Below, in pieces: positions 28,563 through 37,122 of a stretch of DNA of 64,000 nucleotides. Position 1 is the stretch's first letter. Each line of letters starts with the position of its first letter. Where the stretch lies: positions 454,367 through 518,366 of the forward strand of contig NZ_BLJO01000004.1 in the NCBI RefSeq assembly GCF_009932555.1. Reading direction: 5' to 3'. The DNA comes from Steroidobacter agaridevorans (GTDB taxonomy: Bacteria > Pseudomonadota > Gammaproteobacteria > Steroidobacterales > Steroidobacteraceae). The notes beneath the pieces were generated by a model, which was not told the DNA's origin, made no database searches, and saw nothing but the letters and a program-made list of their open reading frames with translations. Both the position numbers and the translations under genes were made by a program.

Positions 28563-29093
28563 ATGGAGGGGCAGGTGAACGATCGTATGAGGTACCAGGT
28601 CGCTCGACGACAAACCACCTTTTGGGATTTCACCGACTCGGAAGGGACAACTCGAGTGCACTTCATCGCTAAGAAGGAGTTCGGCTTCACGCAACCTGCA
28701 GTCGCAAGCTTCTCGATCGAAGCTGACCACCCCTTGCTTGCTGACTACAGCAACGGCTGGGTGCAGATTTTCGTATCAGCCCCTGTTATTGAGCCGGGAC
28801 TGCTCGTCGCGAAGATCGACGAAGCGGTTAAAGAAATGTCCAAACACTGGCGAACGTTGGCCACTTACCGCGAGCCAGACGTGACATTGGACGTGTTGGG
28901 TAGTGGCTACGGTGCGCTAGGCGGATTCCCAATGCCGATGGCCACTGCCATCGCTGCCATCCTCATTCGCGAAGGAATTCGCCATACGGTGCTTCCCTCT
29001 TTCGGGCCTCGCGGGAAATTTCAGGTGTTGATTGCCGGTAAGAACTGGGTGGTGGCGGAGTCGTTTCGCATCGAAGAGTTGCCACTTGACTAG
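28563..29093 (+). CDS. Protein of unknown function, possibly acquired
   Basis: A 176-residue soluble protein with no signal peptide or membrane segment. Visible features are VHFIAKKEFGFTQP, GWVQIFVSAPVIEPG, and a Gly/Pro/Met-rich GSGYGALGGFPMPMAT. I do not recognise the family. ATG 28587 and GTG 28578 are alternative starts; AGGTG lies at good spacing before 28587. Codon choice is less GC-biased than in neighbouring genes, which fits later arrival. Confidence 0.6.
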   Translation: MEGQVNDRMRYQVARRQTTFWDFTDSEGTTRVHFIAKKEFGFTQPAVASFSIEADHPLLADYSNGWVQIFVSAPVIEPGLLVAKIDEAVKEMSKHWRTLATYREPDVTLDVLGSGYGALGGFPMPMATAIAAILIREGIRHTVLPSFGPRGKFQVLIAGKNWVVAESFRIEELPLD

Positions 29094-29462
29094 TTTGGCA
29101 GGTTCAACGCCTCGCTCAGCAATTTAACATTCGGCGCTTCCGCGGAAACGTTTGTTTTCGGAAACTGGGGCGCAACCCTCCTCAAGCTACGCGGTACACC
29201 GCCGTTTGTTCCCTCAAGCGGCCATTCGTTATCACGTGGAGTGCAACGGCGGATCGCTGTTGTACAAGGCCGTTTCGACCCGCAGCGATAGACGCTCTTC
29301 CGGATGGCCGATGGCCGCATTGCCGAGGAATGGATGTGCGCCACTCGCACGGGCTGATGAAGCATTTGGGTATGCTGCCAACGCGGGCGACGGGGGCGGC
29401 GACTGGAGGCGGCCCGGCCGATGGCATAACTCGCTAGAGAAGAACACGAAGGGGCTCGACCA
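29094..29462 (+). other. Intergenic region holding a decayed SnoaL-like remnant
   Basis: No intact gene fits this 369-bp gap. The only coding-like signal is the SnoaL-like fragment entered separately at 29241-29357. The rest shows no hairpin or promoter I can support. Confidence 0.5.
29241..29357 (+). pseudogene. Remnant of a SnoaL/NTF2-like protein (C-terminal part)
   Basis: Plus-strand translation gives RIAVVQGRFDP, then an in-frame TAG at 29289-29291, then TLFRMADGRIAEEWMC and a TGA at 29355. The pattern V-x-V/Q-G-R-F ... LFR-x-x-DGRIAEEW is typical of the C-terminal strands of SnoaL-like proteins. No start or N-terminal half remains. Assignment is by pattern only. Confidence 0.42.
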
Positions 29463-30542
29463 ATGGTGCAGAACAGGTCCGAAATCGGCCGCCGGGCCAT
29501 GGCCATTCTGGCAGCGTGGACACTGGTCGCGATGCTCTTCGCCGGGCAGGCTTGGTTTGCCGCACAGGTGCGCGGCGAACCGTTGGCGTGGGCACGCGCG
29601 AGTGCCATCTGGCTCGTCTGGGCCACGGTTTGGGCTGCCCTCACGCCGATCGCCCTGCGACTCGAGGCGCGGTTCCCGCTCCAGCGACCGCGCTTCCTTG
29701 GCGCGCTTGCGGTGCATGGCGTCGCTTCGGCCACCTGCGCTCTGGTCAACCTGGCGCTCTTCGCGCTGGCGGCGCCAGTCATCGGTGCGACCCAGGTCGA
29801 ACCCACCTGGCTCGGCACCTTCAGCCGGCTGCTCAGCACGACGCTTCTGCTGAACCTCCCGGTGTACTGGCTGATCGTCGCCGCGGCACATGTGGAGCGA
29901 CTCGTGCGGACCGCCCGAGAAAAGGATCGTCGGCAACTCCGCCTCGAAGCGCAGCTGGCCGATGCCCGCCTGCAGACATTGCGCGCCCAGTTGCAGCCGC
30001 ACTTCCTTTTCAACGCCCACAACACGATCTCGGTGCTGATGCGCGAGGATGTCGACTCAGCAGATCGGATCCTCCTGCAGCTCAGCGCGTTGCTACGCCG
30101 CTCGCTTGACAGCACCGAGGCGCATGAGGTGACGCTCGGCGAAGAGATTGCCTTTCTCGAGAGCTATCTCGAGATCGAGCGGGCCCGCTTCGGCGAGCGT
30201 CTGAGCTACCGGATCCTCATTCCTGAGCATGTTCTCGAAGCGCGGGTTCCGAACCTGATCCTCCAGCCCTTGGTCGAGAACGCACTACGCCATGGACTAG
30301 CCACGCGCGCTGGACCGGGACGAGTGGAAATCAAAGCGGACCGGCAGGCCGACTCCCTCCTGTTGTGCGTGGTCGATGACGGCCGAGGTCTACCGCCGGC
30401 GACGATCGAACGCGTCGGCCTGGCGAACACCAGGGCGCGGTTGCGCTTGCTGTATGCGGACAGGCAACGCTTCGACGTGCGAAATTCCGACGACGGCGGC
30501 GTCATCGCCGAGATCGAGCTACCTTGGCGCACTCTCCCATGA
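29463..30542 (+). CDS. LytS-family sensor histidine kinase
   Basis: A 359-residue membrane kinase. Four hydrophobic segments (about 12-35, 42-62, 78-100, 115-142) precede the His_kinase (PF06580) block LRAQLQPHFLFNAHNTISVL, with the phospho-accepting His in QPHFLFN. The ATPase part has NLILQPLVENALRHGL and VVDDGRGLPP, and ends GLANTRARLRLLYAD. It shares an ATGA overlap with the LytTR regulator gene. The signal is unknown. Confidence 0.93.
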   Translation: MVQNRSEIGRRAMAILAAWTLVAMLFAGQAWFAAQVRGEPLAWARASAIWLVWATVWAALTPIALRLEARFPLQRPRFLGALAVHGVASATCALVNLALFALAAPVIGATQVEPTWLGTFSRLLSTTLLLNLPVYWLIVAAAHVERLVRTAREKDRRQLRLEAQLADARLQTLRAQLQPHFLFNAHNTISVLMREDVDSADRILLQLSALLRRSLDSTEAHEVTLGEEIAFLESYLEIERARFGERLSYRILIPEHVLEARVPNLILQPLVENALRHGLATRAGPGRVEIKADRQADSLLLCVVDDGRGLPPATIERVGLANTRARLRLLYADRQRFDVRNSDDGGVIAEIELPWRTLP

Positions 30543-31300
30543 CCATCCGCGTACTGATCGTTGACGATGAACCGGTCGCCCGCCGCGGGATATTGCGGCT
30601 GCTGCGGCAGGAGCCGGACATCGAAGTCGTCGCAGAGTGCGGAGACGGTGAAGCTGCGATCTCAGCGATCAGCGCGCTTTCGCCCGACCTCGTCTTCCTC
30701 GATGTGCAGATGCCCGAGCTCGATGGGTTCGCCGTCATTGAGGCCATCGAGGGCGAGCGCATGCCAGCGGTCGTATTCGTGACCGCATTCGATCAACATG
30801 CCGTGCGAGCGTTCGATGCTCAAGCGCTCGACTACGTGCTGAAGCCGATCGATCCGGAACGCTTTCGCCGGGCCCTGCAGCGCGCTCGTTCCCACTTGGC
30901 CCATCCCGATGACGGCTTCGTCCGCCGCGTTTCTGAGGCCTTGAAGTCGATCGATCGAGGAGAACTGCAGCGTTATCCCTTGCGACTCGCAATCCGTTCC
31001 GAGGGTCGCGTTCGATTGCTCGACATCGGCGAGGTCGATCGCATCGTCGCCGCAGGAAATTACGTCGAGATCCACACAGGCGCGAAACAGCACCTGCTGC
31101 GCGAGACGATGGCCAGCCTCGAGTCCCGCCTGGACCCACAACGCTTCATCCGAGTATCGCGGGCGGCAATCGTCAGCATTGCCCAGATTTGCGAAGTGCA
31201 GCCACTGTTCAATGGAGATTTCGTCGTTCTCCTCAAGAATGGCGCGCAGGTGAACGGCAGCCGCCGCTATCGGGCGGCGCTCGACGTGTTGCTTCGCTGA
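30539..31300 (+). CDS. LytTR-family response regulator
   Basis: A 253-residue regulator. The receiver has VLIVDDEPVARRG, LVFLDVQMPELDG (phospho-Asp about 54), VTAFDQHAVRAFD and YVLKPIDPERF. The LytTR DNA-binding domain (about 150-252) includes VDRIVAAGNYVEIHT, LLRETMASLESRLDPQRFIRVSRAAIV and the ending NGSRRYRAALDVLL. It is translated from the ATGA overlapping the kinase stop, so the two form one signalling pair. Targets are not evident; the following exported protein gene is a candidate. Confidence 0.94.
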   Translation: MTIRVLIVDDEPVARRGILRLLRQEPDIEVVAECGDGEAAISAISALSPDLVFLDVQMPELDGFAVIEAIEGERMPAVVFVTAFDQHAVRAFDAQALDYVLKPIDPERFRRALQRARSHLAHPDDGFVRRVSEALKSIDRGELQRYPLRLAIRSEGRVRLLDIGEVDRIVAAGNYVEIHTGAKQHLLRETMASLESRLDPQRFIRVSRAAIVSIAQICEVQPLFNGDFVVLLKNGAQVNGSRRYRAALDVLLR

Positions 31301-31436
31301 ACGCTGTCACTGCGCAGCCTCCACTCCTCCCACCGCCGCGTCCGCCTGACACCAAGGGGGCGCGAGCGACCGCACGACAGCTCATCATCCGCAACACGCA
31401 CTTCCGCGTCGTCGAGATGTTGACATGCAGAAAGAA

Positions 31437-31886
31437 ATGAATCGGATTATCGCTGGCGTGGCATTGGCATTGGTAGCTGTTCCGGCGGCAGCAAGCGAGG
31501 CCGTAAACATGCGTTTTGAGTGCCCCGCGTCGACCACAAAGCCAAGTCAGCCGACTGAACTTTCGGGTCTGTGGGACGTGCTCATGGATGTGGGAGGTGT
31601 TCCCAGCTTCGGTCTTCTCTCGCTTGGAATGTCAGGTACAGAGTTGGCAGGATCGCTTGCGCTCAATGCCGGCGTGGTGGTGGTTCGCAGCCTAAAGTCC
31701 GACGGCCAGACCGTGGCGATGGTTGTCGCATCCGCCGAGGGGGACGTTCGCTTCGACGGCTCTCTCGCTTCCGATGGGAAGCGGATGTGCGGCGTCGTCA
31801 GCTACCATGGCGGTCAGAAGTTCGAGATGATAGTGCAAAAAAGGCCGGACCGAAGAAGTGGCGCACAGAGTAGCCAGGAAAGGTAA
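31437..31886 (+). CDS. Small exported protein of unknown function
   Basis: A 149-residue protein from ATG 31437 (ATG 31425 is also possible), with a signal peptide MNRIIAGVALALVAVPAAAS. The mature part is rich in short beta-strand-like segments: GLWDVLMDVGGVPSFGLLSLGMSG, VVVVRSLKSDGQTVAMVVAS, RFDGSLASDGKRMCGVV. Such repeated hydrophobic strands suggest a small beta-barrel or lipocalin-like fold. It lies 136 nt after the LytTR gene. Family not recognised. Confidence 0.65.
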   Translation: MNRIIAGVALALVAVPAAASEAVNMRFECPASTTKPSQPTELSGLWDVLMDVGGVPSFGLLSLGMSGTELAGSLALNAGVVVVRSLKSDGQTVAMVVASAEGDVRFDGSLASDGKRMCGVVSYHGGQKFEMIVQKRPDRRSGAQSSQER

Positions 31887-31988
31887 GTAGAGTCGCTGGC
31901 GAAAGAAAGTTCGCATGACGAACGCTCCGTCAGTTCGCACGCGAGAGCGCCGAACTCCGGCGCTCCATCTCTTTTCCGGCCAAACCTC

Positions 31989-32026
31989 TTACAACGGCGC
32001 CAGCTGCTTACAACGGCGCCAGCTGC
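31989..32026. repeat. 19-bp tandem duplication spanning the phytase stop codon
   Basis: TTACAACGGCGCCAGCTGC occurs twice in a row (31989-32007 and 32008-32026). The second copy holds the stop codon and last residues of the minus-strand phytase gene; the first is the same sequence repeated downstream. It looks like a recent slippage or repair duplication. Confidence 0.85.
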
Positions 32027-33075
32027 AGAGCCTCCGCAATCCTTTCCCACGGCACCAACTTGAAGTTCTGCGCCGCCGACGGCGACGTGTTCTTCCCATC
32101 CTGCGCGACAAATACGCCTTGCGGAAACGCGGAGCCAAGCGAGGCGCTGGTTACATCGATGCCATCGGTATCGCTCGTCCCATCGATGCCCGAAGGGCTC
32201 GGCACGATGGCGAACTTGCCGATGAACTTGTTGTCACCGTCGCGGCGATACACGTTGTACTCGTTCGAGCCTTGGCTCGACACGAGCAGATAGCCGCTCT
32301 CGCCGGAGCCGTAGAAAATCGCCACACCTTCGGCGTCAGCGGTCAGATTGCCGTCAGCAACCGTGTCCACGGAAGTGCGATCGCTGCCGCCGTTCGGAGC
32401 AGCGGAGTACCGCCAAAGGCCGACGTCTTCTTCAGCGACGTACAACACGCCGGTCCCATCATCAGCAGCACAACCTTCCGCTTGTGAGCCAACACCAAAC
32501 TCGCGAACCAGTCGAGCGCCAACTCGCTCGCCGCGGGCTTCGAGTTGCCATTGTTTGAAGTGACCGGAGTCGCCGTCGTTGGCGAATACGAAGTACTCGC
32601 CGGCAGCGCTGCGATACATGCAAAGCCCGTAAGGATCGGCCATGCCAGTGGGAATCTTCCCGTCGGCGACGTTGCTGAGTCGGCCGTTAGCATCGACCGC
32701 ATAGAGCGCCAATGTTTGATCGGTACGACTCGTTGCCGCGACGATGGCGACCTCACCGCCGCCGAGCGAGAACCCGTAGCGAAGGTCGACGTTGTTCATC
32801 CGGCCATCCGGCAGCGACTGCACGCGCTTGCCGGCGAGGTCGTAAACATCCAGTCCGTTCTTCTTATCCGTGCCGATGATCAAGCTGCGAGATGGGTCGG
32901 TCGGATGCACCCAGATTGCAGGATCGTCCGCGGCGTCATTGACGCTGGCGACAGGTTCGGTTTCGACCGAGGCGAAGACCGGCTTGGCGGCTTTCGACGG
33001 CAGGCCATTGTCCTGGGTGATGCCGCAGCCGGCGAGCAGGGTGAGCGAGAGCAGGCAAGGAATCGAGCGTTGCAT
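32008..33075 (-). CDS. Beta-propeller phytase lipoprotein
   Basis: Predicted to release phosphate from phytate, with calcium. The 355-residue protein has a lipobox LTLLAGC at the end of its signal peptide (Cys about 17), so it is probably surface or periplasm anchored. Family blocks are NDAADDPAIWVHPTDPSRSLIIGTDK, NNVDLRYGF, DPYGLCMY, CAADDGTGVLYVAEEDVGLW, LTADAEGVAIFY and SSQGSNEYNVYRR. These give the metal-binding acidic residues of the six-bladed fold. It stands alone. Confidence 0.92.
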   Translation of the reverse strand: MQRSIPCLLSLTLLAGCGITQDNGLPSKAAKPVFASVETEPVASVNDAADDPAIWVHPTDPSRSLIIGTDKKNGLDVYDLAGKRVQSLPDGRMNNVDLRYGFSLGGGEVAIVAATSRTDQTLALYAVDANGRLSNVADGKIPTGMADPYGLCMYRSAAGEYFVFANDGDSGHFKQWQLEARGERVGARLVREFGVGSQAEGCAADDGTGVLYVAEEDVGLWRYSAAPNGGSDRTSVDTVADGNLTADAEGVAIFYGSGESGYLLVSSQGSNEYNVYRRDGDNKFIGKFAIVPSPSGIDGTSDTDGIDVTSASLGSAFPQGVFVAQDGKNTSPSAAQNFKLVPWERIAEALQLAPL

Positions 33076-33237
33076 TCAATGACTCCGCCGACACGTCGTG
33101 CGTCGGCCTGACGAAATTTTAGCGGGCGTGTATTGCGATTCTTCTACGTCGTTGCGCCCACTTTATAGAGCGGCAGCTGACGGATGCCTGTCAGGCGGCG
33201 TCAGCGAGAAATCAGTTTCGTAACTTCGACGTCATCT

Positions 33238-33699
33238 TCATCGGATGGGCAGTTCACGCGCCTTCTGCACCGTGCGCAGCGCGAAGCTCGAATGGACCCG
33301 CGCGACGCCGGGCAGGCGGGTGAGGTGCTTGCTGTGGAGCCGTTCGAAGTCGGCGGTGTCCGCGACGACGACGCGAACGAAGAAGTCGTAGTCCCCGGTC
33401 ATCAGGTAGCACTCCATCACCTCGGGAATCTTGCGCACGGCGTCTTCGAATTTGCGCAGGTCGGTTTCGTCCTGCCGGTCGAGCGTGATGTTGACGAATA
33501 CGTTGACCGGGCAGCCGACCTTCTGCTGGCTGATCAGCGCCGTATAGCCCTCGATCACGCCCGATTCCTCGAGTTGGCGGATGCGTCGCAGGCAAGCGGA
33601 TTCCGACATGTTGACGCGTTCGGCCAGCGCGCTGTTCGGGATGCGGCCTTCGTGCTGCAGCGCCTGAAGGATGGCGCGGTCGAAGCGGTCGAATTTCAT
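33238..33699 (-). CDS. Lrp/AsnC-family transcriptional regulator, likely of ald
   Basis: A 153-residue regulator. The N-terminal helix-turn-helix reads FDRAILQALQHEGRIPNSALAERVNMSESACLRRIRQLEESGVI; the C-terminal RAM/AsnC ligand domain includes VMECYLMTGDYDFFVRVVVAD and LPGVARVHSSFALRTV. ATG 33699 matches the family start. It is divergent from alanine dehydrogenase (138 nt between starts), the classical arrangement where the regulator senses an amino acid and switches ald. Confidence 0.93.
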   Translation of the reverse strand: MKFDRFDRAILQALQHEGRIPNSALAERVNMSESACLRRIRQLEESGVIEGYTALISQQKVGCPVNVFVNITLDRQDETDLRKFEDAVRKIPEVMECYLMTGDYDFFVRVVVADTADFERLHSKHLTRLPGVARVHSSFALRTVQKARELPIR

Positions 33700-33836
33700 G
33701 GCGCAAGAATCCGTCAGGATTTCGGAGAAGTGTCGCAGAGTCTGCCACAAATCCGTTGGAAAGCGCCTGATTGGGGCGACTTCGTGCGCCGGCGCGGCTC
33801 TACATTTTTTAGCGTCGTCGCCCTCAACGAGGTCTT

Positions 33837-34949
33837 ATGCGTATCGGCGTCCCGAAAGAGATCAAGAATCACGAGTATCGCGTCGGTCTGGTGCCTGCAG
33901 GGGTTCGAGAGCTGGTGGCGTCGGGCCATCAGGTGCTCGTGCAGAGCACGGCGGGTGCGGGCATCGGGGTCGAGGATGCGGCGTATGTCGCGGCGGGCGC
34001 CAGGATCGTGCCGACCGCGAAGGATGTGTTCGATGCGGCGGAGATGGTCGTGAAGGTCAAGGAGCCGCAGCTGGTCGAGTGCCAGATGTTGCGCCGGGGC
34101 CAGACGCTGTTTACCTATTTGCATCTCGCCGCCGACCCTGCGCAGGCGAATGCGTTGATGGCATCCGGCGCGACCGCCATCGCTTATGAAACAGTCACCG
34201 CCGCCAATGGCTCGCTGCCCCTGCTCACGCCGATGAGTGAAGTGGCGGGGCGCATGTCGGTGCAGGTCGGCGCGTCGTCGTTACAGAAGGCGAATGGCGG
34301 ATTGGGTGTGTTGCTCGGCGGTGTCCCGGGTGTCGCGCCCGCAAATGTTGTGGTGCTGGGCGGTGGTGTGTCGGGCACGGCCGCTGCGGAAATAGCAGTC
34401 GGCATGCGTGCCGACGTGACCGTGGTCGATCGCTCGCTCAAGCGTTTGCGTGAGCTGGATGCGTTGTTCGCCGGTCGTTTGAAGACGATGGCGTCGACCG
34501 CCGAGGCCATCGAATCGTTGGTGATCCAAGCCGATCTCGTCATCGGCGCCGTGCTGGTGGTGGGAGCCGCCGCGCCGAAGCTCGTGACGCGAGCGATGGT
34601 GAGCAAGATGAAAAAGGGCGCGGTGATGGTGGATATCTCCATCGACCAGGGTGGCTGCTTCGAAACCAGCCGGCCGACCACGCATGCCGATCCGACGTTC
34701 GTCGTCGATGGTGTCGTTCACTACTGCGTCACCAACATGCCCGGCGCCGTGCCGCGTACCTCGACGTTCGCGTTGACCAACGCGACGTTGCCCTACGTGA
34801 AACAACTGGCGGATCTTGGCGTCGAGAAAGCATTGGCGGCCGATCCGCATCTGGCGGCGGGCTTGAATGTTCATGCGGGCGCCATCACATGTGAGGCAGT
34901 GGCTCGCGATTTGAAGCTGGCGTATCGGCCGTATCGTGTCGCAGCCTGA
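33837..34949 (+). CDS. ald: Alanine dehydrogenase
   Basis: Interconverts L-alanine with pyruvate and ammonium using NAD. The 370-residue sequence begins [20 protein letters not shown] and has the substrate Lys in [16 protein letters not shown], the NAD motif [31 protein letters not shown] and the ending [15 protein letters not shown]. Length and motifs fit a functional enzyme. It is followed by a structured 3' region and a strong terminator. Confidence 0.97.
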   Translation: MRIGVPKEIKNHEYRVGLVPAGVRELVASGHQVLVQSTAGAGIGVEDAAYVAAGARIVPTAKDVFDAAEMVVKVKEPQLVECQMLRRGQTLFTYLHLAADPAQANALMASGATAIAYETVTAANGSLPLLTPMSEVAGRMSVQVGASSLQKANGGLGVLLGGVPGVAPANVVVLGGGVSGTAAAEIAVGMRADVTVVDRSLKRLRELDALFAGRLKTMASTAEAIESLVIQADLVIGAVLVVGAAAPKLVTRAMVSKMKKGAVMVDISIDQGGCFETSRPTTHADPTFVVDGVVHYCVTNMPGAVPRTSTFALTNATLPYVKQLADLGVEKALAADPHLAAGLNVHAGAITCEAVARDLKLAYRPYRVAA

Positions 34950-34972
34950 CGACTGAACGTACTTTTGAACAA

Positions 34973-35016
34973 GTGTCAACGAGCGGTGAGGATGATTACA
35001 TAGCGACCGTTGACAC
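34973..35016 (+). other. Long inverted repeat downstream of ald
   Basis: GTGTCAACG (34973-34981) and CGTTGACAC (35008-35016) can form a perfect 9-bp stem closing a 26-nt loop. It lies between the ald stop and its terminator. The sequence could be a structured 3' UTR element or the first hairpin of a short RNA ending at 35059. Confidence 0.5.
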
Positions 35017-35032
35017 CCAGATCCCCCTGTTG

Positions 35033-35059
35033 AGCCCGCTGTATGGCGGGCTTTTTTTT
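35033..35059 (+). terminator. Rho-independent terminator after ald
   Basis: AGCCCGC (35033-35039) pairs with GCGGGCT (35046-35052) over a 6-nt loop, followed by eight T residues. It is 84 nt beyond the ald stop and directly before the end of the opposing MFS-acyltransferase gene. Confidence 0.9.
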
Positions 35060-35066
35060 GGGCGGA

Positions 35067-36953
35067 CTATTGAGCGGCGCCGCGCAGCTCGACGACGCGT
35101 TGTCGCAGATCTTGCACTTCGGCTCGCTCGGCGGGCACCGGCTCGCCCACTTTCAGTGTGATCTTCGCCAGGAAGCGGCGCGGCCAGCGTTTCCACACTT
35201 GTTTGTATTTGCGCGAGAGCATCGAGTCCCACAGCCCCGACAGCGACAGGGGCACGACCGGCACCGGTGTTTCTTTCAGGATGCGCATCATGCCGGCGCG
35301 GAACTCGCCGATCTCGCCATCGGGCGTGAGCCGGCCTTCGGGGAAGATACAAACCAGATTGCCATCGCGCAGCTCGGCGGCCACCAGCTGGAACGCGCGC
35401 TCGTACACTTCGGGATTTTCCTTCTGCGGCGCGACCGGGATGGCTTTCATGCCACGAAAGATCGTGCTCAGCACCGGGATCTTGAAGATGCTGCTTTCCA
35501 TGATGAAACGAATCGGCCGCGGACACGCCGCCGAGATCACGATGGCGTCGGCGAAGCCGACGTGATTGCAGATCAGCAGGGCCGGGCCTTCTTCCGGAAT
35601 GTTGTCGATGCCGCGCCGGTCGAGTCGATACACGAAGTGGATCAGCAGCCAGGCGACGAAACGCAGCAGGAACTCCGGCACCAGGCTGTAGATGTAAATC
35701 GCGACGAACGCATTCAGCACGCCTGTCAGCAGCAGCAACTGAGGGATCGTCAGGCCAGCGTTCAGGGCGACGGCGGCGAGTCCGGCGGCGACCACCATGA
35801 ACACAGCGTTGAGAATGCTATTCGCGCCAATGACACGCGACATGATCTCGCGACGCGTGCGCTGCTGAACCATTGCGTACAGCGGCACGATGAACAAGCC
35901 ACCGAACAGGCCGATCAGCGCCATGTCCATGAGCACGCGCCAAGAGCCCGCGGTCTGGATGAAATCGCGAGCCGACAAGTCGGTTCCTGCCATCGCGGGC
36001 GTCGCGAGATACAAATCGACCGCGAACACCGTCAGACCGATGGAGCCGAACGGCACCAGGCCGATTTCCACTTTGCGGCCCGACAGGCGCTCGCACAATA
36101 ACGAACCGATGCCGACGCCGGCGGAGAACATCACCAGCAGCACCGTGACGACTTCTTCGCTGCCGCCGAGCACGTCCTTGGTATAGAGCGGCAGCTGCGC
36201 GAGCACGACTGCGCCGTAGAACCAGAACCAGGAGATGCCGAGGATGGAAAGAAATACTGTGCGCGACTCACCGGCAGCGCGCAGGTTCTCCCAGGTCGAC
36301 GTCCATGGGCGCCAGTCGATCTTCAGCGTGGGCGCGGCCGGTTGCAGTTTCGGGATCGCGAGACTGCTCAGAAAACCCAGCAATGAAATGGCCACGAGCG
36401 TCGTTACGATCAGCGCGATTCCGCCGTGCGCAGCGAGCAGGCCTGCGACCAGCGTGCCCAGCACGATCGCCACGAAGGTGCCCATCTCCACCATGGCGTT
36501 GCCGCCGACCAGCTCCGAGTCGCGCAGCACTTCGGGCAGCAGTCCGTATTTGGCCGGGGCGAAAAACGTGGAATGCATGCCCATCAGGAATAGCGCGCCG
36601 AGCAATACCTCTATGCTGTGTGTGGCGAAGCCGAAGCCGGCAATGGCCATGATGGCGATTTCGGCGGCCTTCACGAACTTCAGCACGCGCGCCTTGTCGT
36701 AACGGTCCGCCAGCTGCCCGGCCATGCCGGAGAACAGCACGAACGGCAGGATGAAGAGTCCGGCCGCGATGTTGGTCAGCAGCGCCGGCTCCAGCTGCGT
36801 ATAGCTCGCGGCCTGGTAGGTCGCGAGGATAACGAGCGTGTTCTTGTAGACATTGTCGTTGAACGCGCCGAGCGCCTGGGCGCCGAAGAACGGCAGAAAA
36901 CGGCGTTGGGCCAGCAGTTGGAATTGTGATTGTTCGGCCATTCGCTCATCCAT
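35067..36953 (-). CDS. MFS transporter fused to a 1-acylglycerol-3-phosphate acyltransferase (LplT-PlsC-like)
   Basis: A 628-residue fusion. Residues about 15-420 are an MFS carrier of the LplT type (GAFNDNVYKNTL, SGMAGQLADRYDKARVLKF). Residues about 430-628 are a PlsC-type acyltransferase with the NHVGFADA motif (NHX4D) and FPEGRLTPDG. This joins lysophospholipid flipping with re-acylation in the inner membrane, like LplT and Aas combined but without the acyl-ACP synthetase domain. ATG 36953 or 36941. Confidence 0.9.
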   Translation of the reverse strand: MDERMAEQSQFQLLAQRRFLPFFGAQALGAFNDNVYKNTLVILATYQAASYTQLEPALLTNIAAGLFILPFVLFSGMAGQLADRYDKARVLKFVKAAEIAIMAIAGFGFATHSIEVLLGALFLMGMHSTFFAPAKYGLLPEVLRDSELVGGNAMVEMGTFVAIVLGTLVAGLLAAHGGIALIVTTLVAISLLGFLSSLAIPKLQPAAPTLKIDWRPWTSTWENLRAAGESRTVFLSILGISWFWFYGAVVLAQLPLYTKDVLGGSEEVVTVLLVMFSAGVGIGSLLCERLSGRKVEIGLVPFGSIGLTVFAVDLYLATPAMAGTDLSARDFIQTAGSWRVLMDMALIGLFGGLFIVPLYAMVQQRTRREIMSRVIGANSILNAVFMVVAAGLAAVALNAGLTIPQLLLLTGVLNAFVAIYIYSLVPEFLLRFVAWLLIHFVYRLDRRGIDNIPEEGPALLICNHVGFADAIVISAACPRPIRFIMESSIFKIPVLSTIFRGMKAIPVAPQKENPEVYERAFQLVAAELRDGNLVCIFPEGRLTPDGEIGEFRAGMMRILKETPVPVVPLSLSGLWDSMLSRKYKQVWKRWPRRFLAKITLKVGEPVPAERAEVQDLRQRVVELRGAAQ

Positions 36954-36981
36954 TGGTGCGATGCTGGCGGCATCCTACACT
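36953..36981 (+). promoter_or_regulatory. Sigma-70-like promoter for a candidate small RNA
   Basis: TTGGTG (36953-36958) and TACACT (36976-36981) are 17 bp apart and match the -35 and -10 consensus moderately. They point to a start near 36988 and into a region with no plus-strand gene but a strong terminator. Confidence 0.35.
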
Positions 36982-36987
36982 TTCGGG

Positions 36988-37080
36988 GAACTGCCGCGCC
37001 CGGCCACGGTCGAAATCCGTGACCCCCTGCTGTAACCTCGATCCCCCTTGAGAGCCCACCCTTGGTGGGCTTTTGTTTTT
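36988..37080 (+). ncRNA. Candidate small RNA
   Basis: About 93 nt between the promoter-like sequence and a strong terminator, in a gap with no plus-strand gene before it. A CACGG/CCGTG hairpin with a 7-nt loop is flanked by G-rich and C-rich segments that could pair. The 3' part, GATCCCCCTTGAG just before the terminator, resembles GATCCCCCTGTTGAG before the ald terminator. It does not match tRNA or 4.5S RNA. Start and existence are inferred. Confidence 0.35.
37053..37080 (+). terminator. Rho-independent terminator without an upstream plus-strand gene
   Basis: AGCCCACC (37053-37060) pairs with GGTGGGCT (37064-37071) over a 3-nt loop, then TTTGTTTTT. It precedes the rhomboid gene and follows only the start region of a minus-strand gene. 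Confidence 0.85.
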
Positions 37081-37122
37081 GGGTATGCTTTAACTTGCTT
37101 GGTCTGCCCGCATACAGTATCG

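Noticed and set aside
36988-37020. tRNA-like T-arm (CACGG-loop-CCGTG) before the 37-kb terminator
   Set aside because: The 7-nt loop lacks the TTCRA consensus and no acceptor, D or anticodon arms can be drawn.
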